A stretch of 64,000 nt of DNA, taken from Bog-950 sp964631835 (lineage in GTDB: Bacteria; Bacteroidota; Bacteroidia; Chitinophagales; LD1). This document shows, one piece after another, positions 53,267-62,252 of the stretch. Location: assembly GCA_964631835.1 (NCBI GenBank), contig CAZWAD010000005.1:92228-156227 (forward strand), in the 5' to 3' direction. Below the pieces are notes generated by a model. The model was not told the origin of the DNA and did no database searches. It saw only the letters and a program-made list of their open reading frames with translations. The position numbers were made by a program, and so were the translations under genes. Positions within the stretch are counted from its first letter, which is position 1; the number at the start of each line of letters is the position of its first letter.

Positions 53267-55702
53267 TTACCAATTCTCTTTGCCGATCCAGAAATCTAAC
53301 CGGTAATAAAATAGAGGAAGAAAGCCAAGCTGGTAAATTTCTCTAGCTGGCTCTTGTGGGCTGATGTACTGTATGCGCAGGACGTTCTTGTACATTGCCA
53401 CGTTCACCAGGTCGATTCCTACCTCATGAGTAAACCGCCTGGTGTTACACCGGTAGTTAAGCTTTACATCAAACCGAAAATAGGGCCTGAACTGGTACTT
53501 ATTACGTTGAGCATTTTGAACAATTGGGTCTTCATGAAGTTGTGATAAAAGAGTGTCATACGGTGTGTAACGTTGCCCGCCACCGAAAGTTATTTTACCG
53601 CCAACACCTATGGTATTTATTCGTTTCTTACCCCATTTGAACTCTTTGCTGCCAAGTGCATTTAAGATATAGTTGCCGTTAAAATCACTGTTATACCATT
53701 TCCCGTCACCAGCTCTCAATTTTGAATCATACAACGATGCACTAAACATGAAGAACCAATTATGGGTAAAGAATTTCTCTAGCGTAAACTCAATACCCAT
53801 GTTTCTTCCCAAGCCGGTGCTGCCTAACTTCCCTGGAAAAAAACGGTCAAAACCACTGCCTTCGTTCAGCATATTATAGGAAGATGCAAAAGTGTCAACC
53901 GGTAAACTCCACAATTGCTGAAAATAAATTTCAGTTTTAATACGGATATCCTTTTTGAAAAAAACATCATAGCCCAAAACCACATGAAAGCTCCGCATAA
54001 AATCAAGGTTCTTGTTGTAAATCTGTGCTGAATCATTCTGCAGAAAATACTGATACACCGGAAGAACCTGAGAATGCAAACCGGTTCCGAAAGCGAGCGA
54101 TTGATTTCCTTTTAATTGCCATTTTAATGAAAATCGAGGCTCTAAAGCAAAAGAGTGATTCAATGTAAAGTATTGAGCATGAACTCCCGCAACGAGAGAA
54201 ATTTTTTCGCTCAAGGCATATTTCCATTGTAGAAAAGGTTGAAGTAAAAGATGAATACCGGCTCGGGTATCAAGTCTTTTCTTCCAGAAGTAATTGGTAA
54301 CAGTTGTTTCAAATTGCGGCTCAAGCAGGTTGCTGTCAACAAAAAGGGGCTGGAGCATTTCGCTAGTTACTCCGTAACGAACAGCACTTCGTGCACTAAT
54401 CTTATTATTACGAAGAAATGAAAGTGTGTAGCGAGTGTTTACAAAAAAATAATCAAGCTTGCGGTAAATATTGTCAACTGCAAAGTTCCCTGTGACTGAA
54501 TCGACATGACGAATAACCCGTTCAAAATGATTTTTGTTGTATTGGGTTGAAACAGCCAAAGAAACTTTTGAATATTCGTGTTCATTTACCTGGTGGGTAT
54601 AAGTAAGCCCAAACAAACCCAATCCCGCGCGAAAGTATTCGTCCTGATCTTTGGAAGCATAGAGGTCACGTTTCTCGGGTTTTAGCCGGTTACTGGTAAT
54701 GAGATTAATTTGCGAATACCCGCCAATTCCGAACACGCAAAGATTATCCCCATTCTTAAACGGGAAATTCATTTTGAATTGCAGGTCTTGGTATTTAGGA
54801 ATGGCTTCGGTACCGATATCAATACCAAGTTTTACTAATCCTTCAAGTGTGGCGTAGCGTCCGTTGAAAATGTAGGATGATTTACTTTTTTTATTTAAAG
54901 GACCTTCACCGAAAACTTCAGTGCCAAGCATTCCTAACTGTGCAGTGTATTCGTGCCGCTCATTGTTCCCGCTTTTTAAACGTATGTCAAAAACCCCGGC
55001 AACCGCATTCCCGAATTCCGCGGGAAAAGCACCGGAAAGAAAATCAGAAGTGGTTAACATCCGGTTGTTCAGTATGGCTACACTGCCACCGGTAGCTCCG
55101 GCAACCGCAAAGTGGTTGGGGTTGGGAATAATCACATTCTCCAACCGATACATTACACCAAAAGGTGAATTACCGCGAATAACCAAGTCATTCCGCGAAT
55201 CATCGGTGCCTGATACTCCGGCAAAGTTTGATGCCATCCGGGCAGGGTCGCCACGGCTGCCGGCATAACGTTCTGTTTCCTCTACGGAAAAAGCACGGGC
55301 ACTTAACACCGCCATTTCGTTAATAGTTTCACCCTTTCGTGCGCCTCTTATTTCCACTTCTTTCATCGTTTCCACTGAGCTTTCTACTTCAATATTCAGT
55401 ACCACCTCTTTTCCTGAGTTGAGCAGAACATTAGGAATGAAAACCTTTTTATAGCCAACAAACGAAACCATTACATCTACTCTGCCCACAGGAATCCTTT
55501 CAAGACGGAAGTTTCCGCCAGCATCGGTTGTGGTGCCGGTAAGGATTGCAGAATCATTCTTTACGGCAACGGTAACTCCTTCCATAGGAAGGTTTGATTC
55601 TTTGTCAATTACATTGCCCCGGATGGTTTGAGTAATGGTTTGCGGATAAGTGATAAGAACAAAGGAGAAATTTATCAAAAGGAGAATGCTGAATTTTTTC
55701 AT
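53267..55702 (-). CDS. TonB-dependent receptor with carboxypeptidase-like N-terminal domain
   Basis: 811 residues. The signal peptide (FSILLLINFSFVLITYPQ) is followed by a carboxypeptidase-like regulatory domain (about 25-110: IRGNVIDKESNLPMEGVTV, TTDAGGNFRLERIPVG), a plug (about 115-245: AGSRGDPARMASNFAGVSG, NDLVIRGNSPFGVMYRLENV, FPAEFGNAVAGVFDIRLKSG) and a long barrel. The plug lacks the classic TonB box visible here; the last strand ends FYYRLDFWIGKENW. Such receptors import siderophores, vitamins or oligosaccharides with TonB energy; no substrate-binding SusD partner is adjacent, and no riboswitch is seen upstream. Substrate unknown. Confidence 0.92.
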   Translation of the reverse strand: MKKFSILLLINFSFVLITYPQTITQTIRGNVIDKESNLPMEGVTVAVKNDSAILTGTTTDAGGNFRLERIPVGRVDVMVSFVGYKKVFIPNVLLNSGKEVVLNIEVESSVETMKEVEIRGARKGETINEMAVLSARAFSVEETERYAGSRGDPARMASNFAGVSGTDDSRNDLVIRGNSPFGVMYRLENVIIPNPNHFAVAGATGGSVAILNNRMLTTSDFLSGAFPAEFGNAVAGVFDIRLKSGNNERHEYTAQLGMLGTEVFGEGPLNKKSKSSYIFNGRYATLEGLVKLGIDIGTEAIPKYQDLQFKMNFPFKNGDNLCVFGIGGYSQINLITSNRLKPEKRDLYASKDQDEYFRAGLGLFGLTYTHQVNEHEYSKVSLAVSTQYNKNHFERVIRHVDSVTGNFAVDNIYRKLDYFFVNTRYTLSFLRNNKISARSAVRYGVTSEMLQPLFVDSNLLEPQFETTVTNYFWKKRLDTRAGIHLLLQPFLQWKYALSEKISLVAGVHAQYFTLNHSFALEPRFSLKWQLKGNQSLAFGTGLHSQVLPVYQYFLQNDSAQIYNKNLDFMRSFHVVLGYDVFFKKDIRIKTEIYFQQLWSLPVDTFASSYNMLNEGSGFDRFFPGKLGSTGLGRNMGIEFTLEKFFTHNWFFMFSASLYDSKLRAGDGKWYNSDFNGNYILNALGSKEFKWGKKRINTIGVGGKITFGGGQRYTPYDTLLSQLHEDPIVQNAQRNKYQFRPYFRFDVKLNYRCNTRRFTHEVGIDLVNVAMYKNVLRIQYISPQEPAREIYQLGFLPLFYYRLDFWIGKENW

Positions 55703-55847
55703 CCGCGAGAAACTTTGACTGCTAATGTAAAAGACTTGCTTTAACCTTACCGGTTAAGGGTTGAGGTGTGGTGTTTATTTTAACGCAAAAGTTTCTTTGT
55801 TTAATAATTTAGTTTAGTTTTGGTTACAATATTAAATTCCTACAACT

Positions 55848-55991
55848 ATGGCAAAGAAAAGCAAAACTGTTACCCACAAGCAAACCATTCTGCTAAGCAA
55901 AGTTACCGGACGATTTGTATCGGCTAAGTATGCAAAAGCAAACCCTTCAAAGGTTTTCAGAAAGCCGGTGACCATTAAAAAGAAAGTCTAG
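55848..55991 (+). CDS. Small basic protein of 47 residues
   Basis: ATG to TAG. It begins MAKKSKTVTHKQTILLSKVTG and ends PVTIKKKV, with 13 lysines and three arginine or histidine residues; the middle reads RFVSAKYAKANPSKVF. It is basic and lacks a signal or membrane segment, so a nucleic-acid-binding or ribosome-associated role is possible but unproven. It lies 145 bases upstream of and divergent from the TonB receptor start. I do not recognise the family. A hairpin follows at 56015-56036. Confidence 0.55.
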   Translation: MAKKSKTVTHKQTILLSKVTGRFVSAKYAKANPSKVFRKPVTIKKKV

Positions 55992-56014
55992 TTACTAACC
56001 GCGGGGGGTTGAAG

Positions 56015-56036
56015 GTATCACGAGTTTTCGTGATAC
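56015..56036. other. Perfect nine-pair hairpin downstream of the small basic gene
   Basis: GTATCACGA / TCGTGATAC with loop GTTT, nested in a second pairing AACCGC (about 55997-56002) / GCGGTT (about 56039-56044). No T-run follows, so it is not a standard terminator; it could be a convergent transcription barrier or a protein site between this gene and accD. Confidence 0.55.
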
Positions 56037-56095
56037 TTGCGGTTTATCCTTTGTTAAAGGGTAAGGTGGTGGTTGCTTTTAACTGATTTCTGGTT

Positions 56096-56965
56096 TCAGT
56101 TTCTCATCAATGCAAGCAGAGTGGAAAGTTTCTCCCGGATATGCTTGCGTTCCACAATAAAATCAAGGAAGCCGTTTTCAAGTTGAAACTCTGCAGTTTG
56201 AAATCCTTCAGGAAGTTTCTTCTTAATTGTTTCCTCAATTACTCTCGGTCCGGCAAAGCCAATCAACGCACCGGGTTCAGCAATATTAAAATCGCCCAGC
56301 ATAGCAAACGAAGCTGTTACACCACCGGTGGTAGGGTTGGTCATTAAACTGATGTAAGGAATTTTAGCAGCGGCAAGCTGATTGAGTTTAGAAGAAGTTT
56401 TAGCTAGCTGCATAAGTGAAAAAGCGCTCTCCTGCATTCGCGCACCGCCAGAGCGGGAAATAATCACTAACGGAATTTTGTGTTCTACACAGTAATCAAT
56501 AGCCCGTGAAATCTTTTCTCCCATCACGGAACCCAGGGAGCCTCCTATATAACTGAAATCCATCGCGGCAATCACCAATTTGCAACTATTAAGCTTTCCT
56601 GTGGCTACCGTCATGGCTTCGAGCAAACCCGTTGATTCGGTTGTGTCTTTAATTCTTTTTGAATAAGGTTTAAGGTCGGTGAAGTTCAGGAAGTCAACCG
56701 GTACTAATCCGCCAAAGAGTTCTTCAAATCCGGCATCATCAAAAATCAAACGGAAATAATCTTCGGAATCAATCTTTTCATGATAATTACAATCCGGACA
56801 AACATGCAGGTTTTCTTTCAGCCTGGTGAGCAGGTAAGTGTTCTTGCAATTTCCGCACTTATGCCATACTCCTTCAGGTGTTTCTTTCTTTTCTTCGGTA
56901 GAAGTCTGGACACCTTTACGAAATCTTTTCCACCACGGAACTTTTTCTTCAGCCATGGATGCCAT
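56096..56965 (-). CDS. accD: Acetyl-CoA carboxylase carboxyltransferase subunit beta
   Basis: 289 residues. With AccA it moves the carboxyl group from biotin to acetyl-CoA, giving malonyl-CoA for fatty acids. The zinc ribbon has four cysteines C37, C40, C56, C59 (HKCGNC, HVCPDC). The carboxyltransferase core shows AAMDFSYIGGSLGSVMGEKI near 132-151, ISRSGGARMQESAFSLMQLAKTS and TNPTTGGVTASFAMLGD, then GFAGPRVIEETI. The start at 56965 overlaps the fba stop by one base (TAATG); the second Met three residues on (MAEEKVP) is an alternative. The product needs biotin, whose synthesis genes open the window. Confidence 0.96.
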   Translation of the reverse strand: MASMAEEKVPWWKRFRKGVQTSTEEKKETPEGVWHKCGNCKNTYLLTRLKENLHVCPDCNYHEKIDSEDYFRLIFDDAGFEELFGGLVPVDFLNFTDLKPYSKRIKDTTESTGLLEAMTVATGKLNSCKLVIAAMDFSYIGGSLGSVMGEKISRAIDYCVEHKIPLVIISRSGGARMQESAFSLMQLAKTSSKLNQLAAAKIPYISLMTNPTTGGVTASFAMLGDFNIAEPGALIGFAGPRVIEETIKKKLPEGFQTAEFQLENGFLDFIVERKHIREKLSTLLALMRN

Positions 56966-58026
56966 TAGGCTACAGTTATTTCTTTAGAAAGATACACATC
57001 CTGAATTGCATGGAGCAGAGCAGTTCCTTCTTTAAACGGACGCTGAAATGCTTTGCGACCTGAAATTAATCCCATGCCGCCTGCGCGCTTATTGATGATT
57101 GCGGTTGAAACAGCTTCTGCTAAATCACTTGCACCGGATGAAGCCCCGCCTGAATTAATCAGCCCGACTCTTCCCATATAGCAATTCGCTACCTGATAGC
57201 GGCACAAATCAACCGGATGGTCGGTAGTTAAATCGGAGTAAACCTTCTTATGGGTTTTGCCAAAACTCAGCGCGTTATATCCTCCGTTGTTCTCCGGAAG
57301 TTTTTGCTTAATAATATCAGCCTGTATAGTTACCCCCAGGTGATTGGCCTGACCGGTTAAGTCAGCTGAGGTGTGATAATCAATTCCGTCCTTTTTAAAT
57401 GCAGAGTTGCGCAGGTAACACCACAACACAGTTGCCATTCCCAGTTCATGAGCATATTCAAATGCTTCACTTACCTCAACAATCTGTCGCTTCGACTCTT
57501 CGCTGCCGAAATAAATGGTAGCACCTATAGCAGCAGCCCCCATGTTCCAGGCGTCTTTTACTTTGCCGAACATGATTTGGTCGAAACTGTTCGGGTAACT
57601 GATAAACTCGTTATGATTGATTTTTACAATAAAAGGAATTTTATGCGCGTATTTACGAGCCACCATGCCGAGAACACCGAAAGTAGAAGCTACTGCATTA
57701 CAGCCGCCTTCAATAGCCAACTCAACAATACTCTCCGGGTCGAACAAAGGAATGTTAGGCGCAAATGATGCACCCGCACTATGTTCAATACCCTGGTCAA
57801 CAGGAAGGATAGACACATAACCGGTGCCTCCCAGCCTGCCGCTATCCATTATTGCCTTAAGATTGCGAAGAGTTGGAATATTGCGGTTGCTCTCCTTCCA
57901 TATCGTATCAAAATGTTTTTTGCCGGGAAGATGGAGGACGTCTTTAGAAATAGTTTTCGATTGATGGTCTAAAAGATATTTGGCTTTGTCAGCGCCAATC
58001 AGTTTCTCGATTTCGTCTCTTTTCAT
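56965..58026 (-). CDS. fbaB: Class I fructose-bisphosphate aldolase (FbaB/DhnA type)
   Basis: 353 residues. Reversibly cleaves fructose 1,6-bisphosphate by a Schiff-base mechanism. Strong likeness to E. coli FbaB: GRLGGTGYVSILPVDQGIEHSAGASF (about 63-88, read in parts), KINHNEFISYPNSFDQ, GATIYFGSEESKRQI, WCYLRNSAFKKDG, TADLTGQANHLG-like, NCYMGRVGLINSGGASSG and KRAGGMGLISGRKAFQRP. It complements the class I fructose bisphosphatase at 19548-20516 in gluconeogenesis or glycolysis. Upstream of and overlapping accD by one base, so translation is coupled, a link between glycolysis and fatty-acid synthesis at the operon level. Confidence 0.95.
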   Translation of the reverse strand: MKRDEIEKLIGADKAKYLLDHQSKTISKDVLHLPGKKHFDTIWKESNRNIPTLRNLKAIMDSGRLGGTGYVSILPVDQGIEHSAGASFAPNIPLFDPESIVELAIEGGCNAVASTFGVLGMVARKYAHKIPFIVKINHNEFISYPNSFDQIMFGKVKDAWNMGAAAIGATIYFGSEESKRQIVEVSEAFEYAHELGMATVLWCYLRNSAFKKDGIDYHTSADLTGQANHLGVTIQADIIKQKLPENNGGYNALSFGKTHKKVYSDLTTDHPVDLCRYQVANCYMGRVGLINSGGASSGASDLAEAVSTAIINKRAGGMGLISGRKAFQRPFKEGTALLHAIQDVYLSKEITVA

Positions 58027-58079
58027 TCCTTGGTGAGTAATTTGATAAGCGAATGTAAAAAAATTGATTAGCTGATTAC

Positions 58080-58580
58080 CTAATTCCTCACCGACTGCAG
58101 CTTAGTTAGGTATTCCTCAAGACGGGCATTGGTTTGTTTGCCGCCTTCTACCGCCCCGTACTCGGCATTCACTTCGTTCAGGCTTTCGAGGTTCGGGAAA
58201 GTCATCTTAAAAAATAGTCTTGTTTTTGTTCCTTCTTCTGTAAACGTAATAGTAGTTCGGTGCAGCACAGGTATTTTGTAATCATCGTTAACATGCCGAA
58301 ATATAATACGCCCGGGCTTTACAATTTCCTCGTAAACTATATTATTCGGATAATCGGTTCCATCAGGGCCGTGCATAGTAAGAAGCCACTGACTGCCAAC
58401 CTTAAGTTCCATGCTATGGGTGGTAATGGTAAAACCAAATGGACCCCACCAGTTTGCCAGATGCTTTGGGTTGGTAAATACGTCCCATACTAACTCGCGG
58501 GGAGCATTGAGCAGGCGTGTCATAATTATTTCGTTTCCTGTTACTTCATTGGTGGCTTCGTTGTTGTGAATGGCGCTCAT
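58080..58580 (-). CDS. SRPBCC (AHSA1-like) domain protein
   Basis: 166 residues of the AHA1/SRPBCC fold. It starts IIMTRLLNAPRELVWDVFTNPKHLANWWGP (19 on, read in parts), the typical opening of these proteins, and continues with TITTHSMELKVGSQWLLTMHGPDG, PGRIIFRHVND and VEGGKQTNARLEEYLTKL. Such proteins bind hydrophobic ligands in a deep cavity; molecular role unknown. It follows the VOC-family gene by three bases, a pair often seen together in genomes and presumably cotranscribed. Confidence 0.9.
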   Translation of the reverse strand: MSAIHNNEATNEVTGNEIIMTRLLNAPRELVWDVFTNPKHLANWWGPFGFTITTHSMELKVGSQWLLTMHGPDGTDYPNNIVYEEIVKPGRIIFRHVNDDYKIPVLHRTTITFTEEGTKTRLFFKMTFPNLESLNEVNAEYGAVEGGKQTNARLEEYLTKLQSVRN

Positions 58581-58583
58581 GGG

Positions 58584-59027
58584 TTATTTGTGCATGGGTT
58601 TTTCATTAAAGCTCACCATCCAATTGATACCGAATTTATCGGTAAACATACCGAAGTAGTCGCCCCAGAAAGTACTAACCATAGGCATATTCACTCTTCC
58701 ACCGGCAGAAAGCCCGTTGAAATATCTATCGGCTTCCTCTTTCGATAAAGTGTTGATGGAAATAGAAAAGTTATTTCCTGCCTTAAAGTCTTTTGCCCAC
58801 TCTCCACCGGTGTCGCTGCCCATCAGGACAGTTTCCTGACTTACCGGTAGCGATACGTGCATTATCTTTTCCGCATCAGCCGCTGCAACAGCAGCCTGAC
58901 CTTCCTGGACAGGCATGTCTTTAAACCGCCCTATATACCCGAATTCGCCACCAAAAACCGTTTTGTAAAAGTTGAATGCTTCTTCGCAGTTACCGTTATA
59001 GGTTAAATACACATTTACTGTTGCCAT
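58584..59027 (-). CDS. VOC family protein, PhnB-like
   Basis: 147 residues in two betaalphabetabetabeta repeats. NVYLTYNGNCEEAFNFYKTVFGGEFGYIGRF (4 on, read in parts), MHVSLPVSQETVLMGSDTGGEW and the end YFGMFTDKFGINWMVSFNEK identify the PhnB / 3-demethylubiquinone-methyltransferase-like branch of the vicinal oxygen chelate superfamily. Metal ligands and substrate are not certain. First gene of a two-gene minus-strand unit with the SRPBCC protein; about 500 bases upstream contain the small-RNA candidate and the TonB receptor start. Confidence 0.88.
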   Translation of the reverse strand: MATVNVYLTYNGNCEEAFNFYKTVFGGEFGYIGRFKDMPVQEGQAAVAAADAEKIMHVSLPVSQETVLMGSDTGGEWAKDFKAGNNFSISINTLSKEEADRYFNGLSAGGRVNMPMVSTFWGDYFGMFTDKFGINWMVSFNEKPMHK

Positions 59028-59197
59028 AATTGTAAGTTAAAAGTGATGAAATGCTAAGTTGATAAAAGTAAACATTTGCCTCACACTTTCAAAGGATTTG
59101 TTTGGGTGTGCACCTGACGGCTATTCGCCTGATTTCAATAAAATACTTGCGGAGTAACACTCAGTGAATTGGGTCTTAAAAGTAAGCACGGGCGTAC

Positions 59198-59275
59198 AAA
59201 AAAACCGCCTCCTTTATGGGGTGGCGGTAAAACCTCTGACGCGACTCAGAGATTTTTTCTCTATGGTTGAACGAA
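59198..59275 (-). ncRNA. Candidate small RNA with terminator
   Basis: Read on the minus strand: a promoter-like TTG (59303-59301), 19-base spacer and TATATTTT (59281-59274); then hairpin CTCTGA / TCAGAG (59251-59246 with 59239-59234, loop of six); then a terminator hairpin ACCGCC / GGCGGT (59228-59223 with 59209-59204) followed by seven U (59204-59198). The element lies between two divergent genes, where neither needs a terminator on this strand, so an independent transcript of roughly 70-80 bases is the simplest reading. The first hairpin is also followed by a T-run on the plus strand. No known RNA family recognised with certainty. Confidence 0.5.
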
Positions 59276-59355
59276 AATATAGACCGCTTAAACCAATAAA
59301 TCAAGAACCGCTGAATATTTCTTTAAGGTTTTTGTTCAGTTGAGAGTCAATTACA

Positions 59356-59405
59356 CCGTTTAAAGGCAAAACCGCCAGGGCTTTGCAGTCCCCTGAAAAA
59401 AACGG
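59356..59405. other. Nested stem-loop before the TonB receptor gene
   Basis: Outer stem CCGTTT (59356-59361) / AAACGG (59400-59405) encloses CAGGG (59376-59380) / CCCTG (59391-59395). It lies about 120 bases before the receptor ATG at 59523 and could be a leader structure of that gene or part of an RNA on the other strand. It does not show the conserved boxes of the cobalamin, TPP or SAM riboswitches. The rest of 59028-59522 besides this and the small-RNA candidate holds nothing recognised. Confidence 0.4.
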
Positions 59406-59522
59406 ACCTGTGGAATCCGGCCGCTTTTGCATCTTAATAATTACACAAATTATCCACTATGTTATGTCTGCGTTCCTCCGTTTCAAAAAAAAGATATTTT
59501 TACGCCACTTAAAAAAATACGA

Positions 59523-62114
59523 ATGAAATTTAATCTCATACTCTTTCTTATATTATCGCTCGTTTCGTTTCAATCCTTTTCGCAAAACGCCAGACTAACA
59601 GGCACTGTTACCGATGAAACCCGGGAATCACTTATCAGCGCTAACGTTGTTATTGACGCCAGCAAAGGGTGGGCGGCTGTCACCGATTTTGACGGTAAGT
59701 ACGAAATCAGCGTTCCGGCTGGTACTTATGACGTTTCGTTCCGGTATATCGGAAAAGAAGAACAGAAAATCAGAGTAAGCCTTTCGGCAGGCGAAAACAA
59801 AACTCTTAATGTGGTGCTTATTGAAAAGCAGCAGCTTATTGATGTGGTGGTAGTTACAGGCAGCAAATATCAAAAGAAACTGGGCGAAGAAACCGTTTCG
59901 ATGGATGTAGTGAAAGGAACCACTTTAACCAGCCAGAACATTACCAGTCTGGATGGTGGTATGAACCGTGTACCCGGTGTAACTATAGCCGATGGGCAAG
60001 TTAATATTCGCGGTGGTGCAGGATGGAGCTACGGAGCAGGAAGCCGGGTATTGGTAATGATTGATGACCTGCCTTTATTAACAGCCGATGCAAACGATGC
60101 CAAATGGAGTATTGTTCCAATGGAAAATGTTGACCAGGTAGAAGTAATCAAAGGAGCAGCCTCAGCGCTTTATGGTTCGGGAGCGCTCAACGGAATTATC
60201 AATGTGCGGACAGCATATCCTACCAACGAGCCCTTAACCCGTGCTACAGTTTATACCGGTATTATTGAAGGACCTACCAGAACCCCTAAAATGAAATATT
60301 GGGGCAACAAAAACCCCATGACAGGAGGTTTCAACTTTGCTCACCGTCAAAAGTTCGGGCAAAACGACCTGGTATTTGGCGGAGCATTCGACCAAAATAC
60401 TGGCTATCTCGATAGCAGCGATTCACATGCAGTTCGCGGAACTATCAAATACCGCTACCGCTTCAAGAAAGTACAAGGCTTAAACATAGGCGTTAACTTC
60501 AGCGGCTATTACAGTTGGGGAAAAACGTTCTTTTTCTGGAATGGTATAAGAAACGTAAACGGCATTAATTACGATTCGCTTGCTTATAAACCTTTCCCAA
60601 ATACCATCACTCAATATAAAACCACCCGCTTTACCGTTGACCCCTTTATTGACTATTATGACAAGAAAAACAACCACATCAAGTTTGTAGGTCGCTTCTT
60701 CAACGCAACCAACACCACCACTACCGGGCAGGGTTCAACTCCGAACCGGTATTATGCTGAGTTGCAATATCACCGCAAGTTCGATTTCAAAAAATTTGAT
60801 TTCAATATTGTAACCGGTGTGGTAAATGTGTATGATGACGTAACCCCTCCAAAAGGTGAGGGGGGAAGTCTGTTTGGCAAAAACAACATTTATAACTTCT
60901 CTTTATATGCTCAAACCGATTTCAAATTCTTTCAGAAACTCAGCATAACCGTTGGCGCAAGGTGGGAATACTTTTCTGTCAGGCATTATTTAACCGATTC
61001 AACAGTTTCGTCTGTTAGCGGTACAGATACAACATGGAGCAAATACGATCGGTTAGCATCCAAACCTAACTCGCTCAACGATTTAAAATATCCTCTGTTT
61101 CGTATAGGTATCAATTACCAGGCTGCTGAAGCTACATATATCCGTGCTTCATTCGGGCAGGGTTTCCGGTATCCGACTATTGCTGAAAGATATATCAGCA
61201 CTAAAGTAGGTCCTTTAACCATTGCTTCTAACCCCAACCTGAAACCCGAAAAAGGTTACAGCGCTGAGTTAGGCATTAAGCAGGGTTTTGCCATGGGTAA
61301 AGGCTGGGTCGGTTATGCCGACCTTTCTGGTTTCTGGAATCAATATGATAATATGATGGAATTTACATTCGGGCAGTTTGGCGCACAAGCCGACTGGCTT
61401 AACTCCAACGCCAACTTTGGTTTCGGGTTCTCTTCTCAAAATGTGGGTAAAACCCGCATTCTCGGAACTGAGTTTGTTCTTGCCGGTCAGGGTAATTTAG
61501 GCCCGATTGGTTTACAGATTGTAGCCGGTTATAACTTTATTGACCCGCGTTCGCTTAACTGGAACGACACCCTTTCGCTTTACAATTACGAAGGAGTTAA
61601 GCTTTCCAATCAGGGAACAGCTTATGGAGCTTACAACCCCGAGAACAATCCCGATACGATTCCTTTTATAACCTATTCACAAACTTCGAGCTCAAACTCC
61701 AATTTTTTGAAATACCGAAACAGGCATACGGTAAAAATTGACCTGACTATGACGTATAAAGGTTTGGAATGGAACTCCAACCTCCAGTACGCCAGTTATA
61801 CTGATAATATTGACTATGCTTTCGTAAGCCCGCTGTTCAAGTTTCTGGGGCCAAGTGCGTTTGGCGGACTAGAGCAATGGCGTAAAGAAAAAGCCGCCAT
61901 ACCTATAGGCAAAGGCAGGGGCGACATTATCTGGAATATGCACCTGGCATATAACTTTAAGCAAGGTGTTCGTTTGGCTTTTGTTGTAAAAAATGTGCTG
62001 AACTGGGAATACACTCCGCGACCCGCTTATCTCGAATCGCCACGAAGCTACACTGTTCAGCTTAGCTATGTATTCGGTAACATAGGCAAAAAGCATAAAG
62101 AGGCTGACATGTAA
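59523..62114 (+). CDS. TonB-dependent outer-membrane receptor
   Basis: 863 residues from the ATG at 59523, where the signal peptide MKFNLILFLILSLVSFQSFSQ begins; an in-frame start at 59427 adds an unlikely tail. A carboxypeptidase-like domain (about 22-110: LTGTVTDETRESLISANVVI, TDFDGKYEISVPAGTY) precedes the plug (about 115-230: VVVTGSKYQKKLGEETVSMDV, GGMNRVPGVTIADGQVNIRGG, QVEVIKGAASALYGSGALNGIINVRT) and a barrel ending in the SYVFGNIGKKHKEADM tail. The plug is of the ordinary IRG type. Substrate unknown; no SusD-like partner. Independent gene with about 500 bases upstream and an inverted repeat downstream. Confidence 0.93.
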   Translation: MKFNLILFLILSLVSFQSFSQNARLTGTVTDETRESLISANVVIDASKGWAAVTDFDGKYEISVPAGTYDVSFRYIGKEEQKIRVSLSAGENKTLNVVLIEKQQLIDVVVVTGSKYQKKLGEETVSMDVVKGTTLTSQNITSLDGGMNRVPGVTIADGQVNIRGGAGWSYGAGSRVLVMIDDLPLLTADANDAKWSIVPMENVDQVEVIKGAASALYGSGALNGIINVRTAYPTNEPLTRATVYTGIIEGPTRTPKMKYWGNKNPMTGGFNFAHRQKFGQNDLVFGGAFDQNTGYLDSSDSHAVRGTIKYRYRFKKVQGLNIGVNFSGYYSWGKTFFFWNGIRNVNGINYDSLAYKPFPNTITQYKTTRFTVDPFIDYYDKKNNHIKFVGRFFNATNTTTTGQGSTPNRYYAELQYHRKFDFKKFDFNIVTGVVNVYDDVTPPKGEGGSLFGKNNIYNFSLYAQTDFKFFQKLSITVGARWEYFSVRHYLTDSTVSSVSGTDTTWSKYDRLASKPNSLNDLKYPLFRIGINYQAAEATYIRASFGQGFRYPTIAERYISTKVGPLTIASNPNLKPEKGYSAELGIKQGFAMGKGWVGYADLSGFWNQYDNMMEFTFGQFGAQADWLNSNANFGFGFSSQNVGKTRILGTEFVLAGQGNLGPIGLQIVAGYNFIDPRSLNWNDTLSLYNYEGVKLSNQGTAYGAYNPENNPDTIPFITYSQTSSSNSNFLKYRNRHTVKIDLTMTYKGLEWNSNLQYASYTDNIDYAFVSPLFKFLGPSAFGGLEQWRKEKAAIPIGKGRGDIIWNMHLAYNFKQGVRLAFVVKNVLNWEYTPRPAYLESPRSYTVQLSYVFGNIGKKHKEADM

Positions 62115-62144
62115 CCTTAAAACAAAAGGAGGCCGCCTGAAAAG

Positions 62145-62252
62145 GGCTGTCGTGTTGAGCGTAGGCTCAGCGAAGCGAAACATCTTGTATTGGGTTTCCA
62201 ATGAAATTCAAGATTCTTCATTCCGCAAAGCCTCCATTCAGAATGACAGCCT
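62145..62252. repeat. Imperfect inverted repeat, REP-like
   Basis: Left arm from 62145 contains TGTCGTGTTGAG (62148-62159) then GCTCAGCGAAGCGAAACATCTTG; the right arm ends GAATGACAGCC (62241-62251), read reversed as GGCTGTCATTCTGAA, and carries AAGATTCTTCATTCCGC. Arms of about 45 bases pair imperfectly. Shares TGTC-A/G-TGTTGAG with the palindrome at 34828-34877. Located between the receptor stop and rocD. Confidence 0.7.

Noticed and set aside
59356..59522. Cobalamin or TPP riboswitch before the TonB receptor
   Set aside because: Stem-loops are present but none of the conserved boxes of those riboswitches was found.
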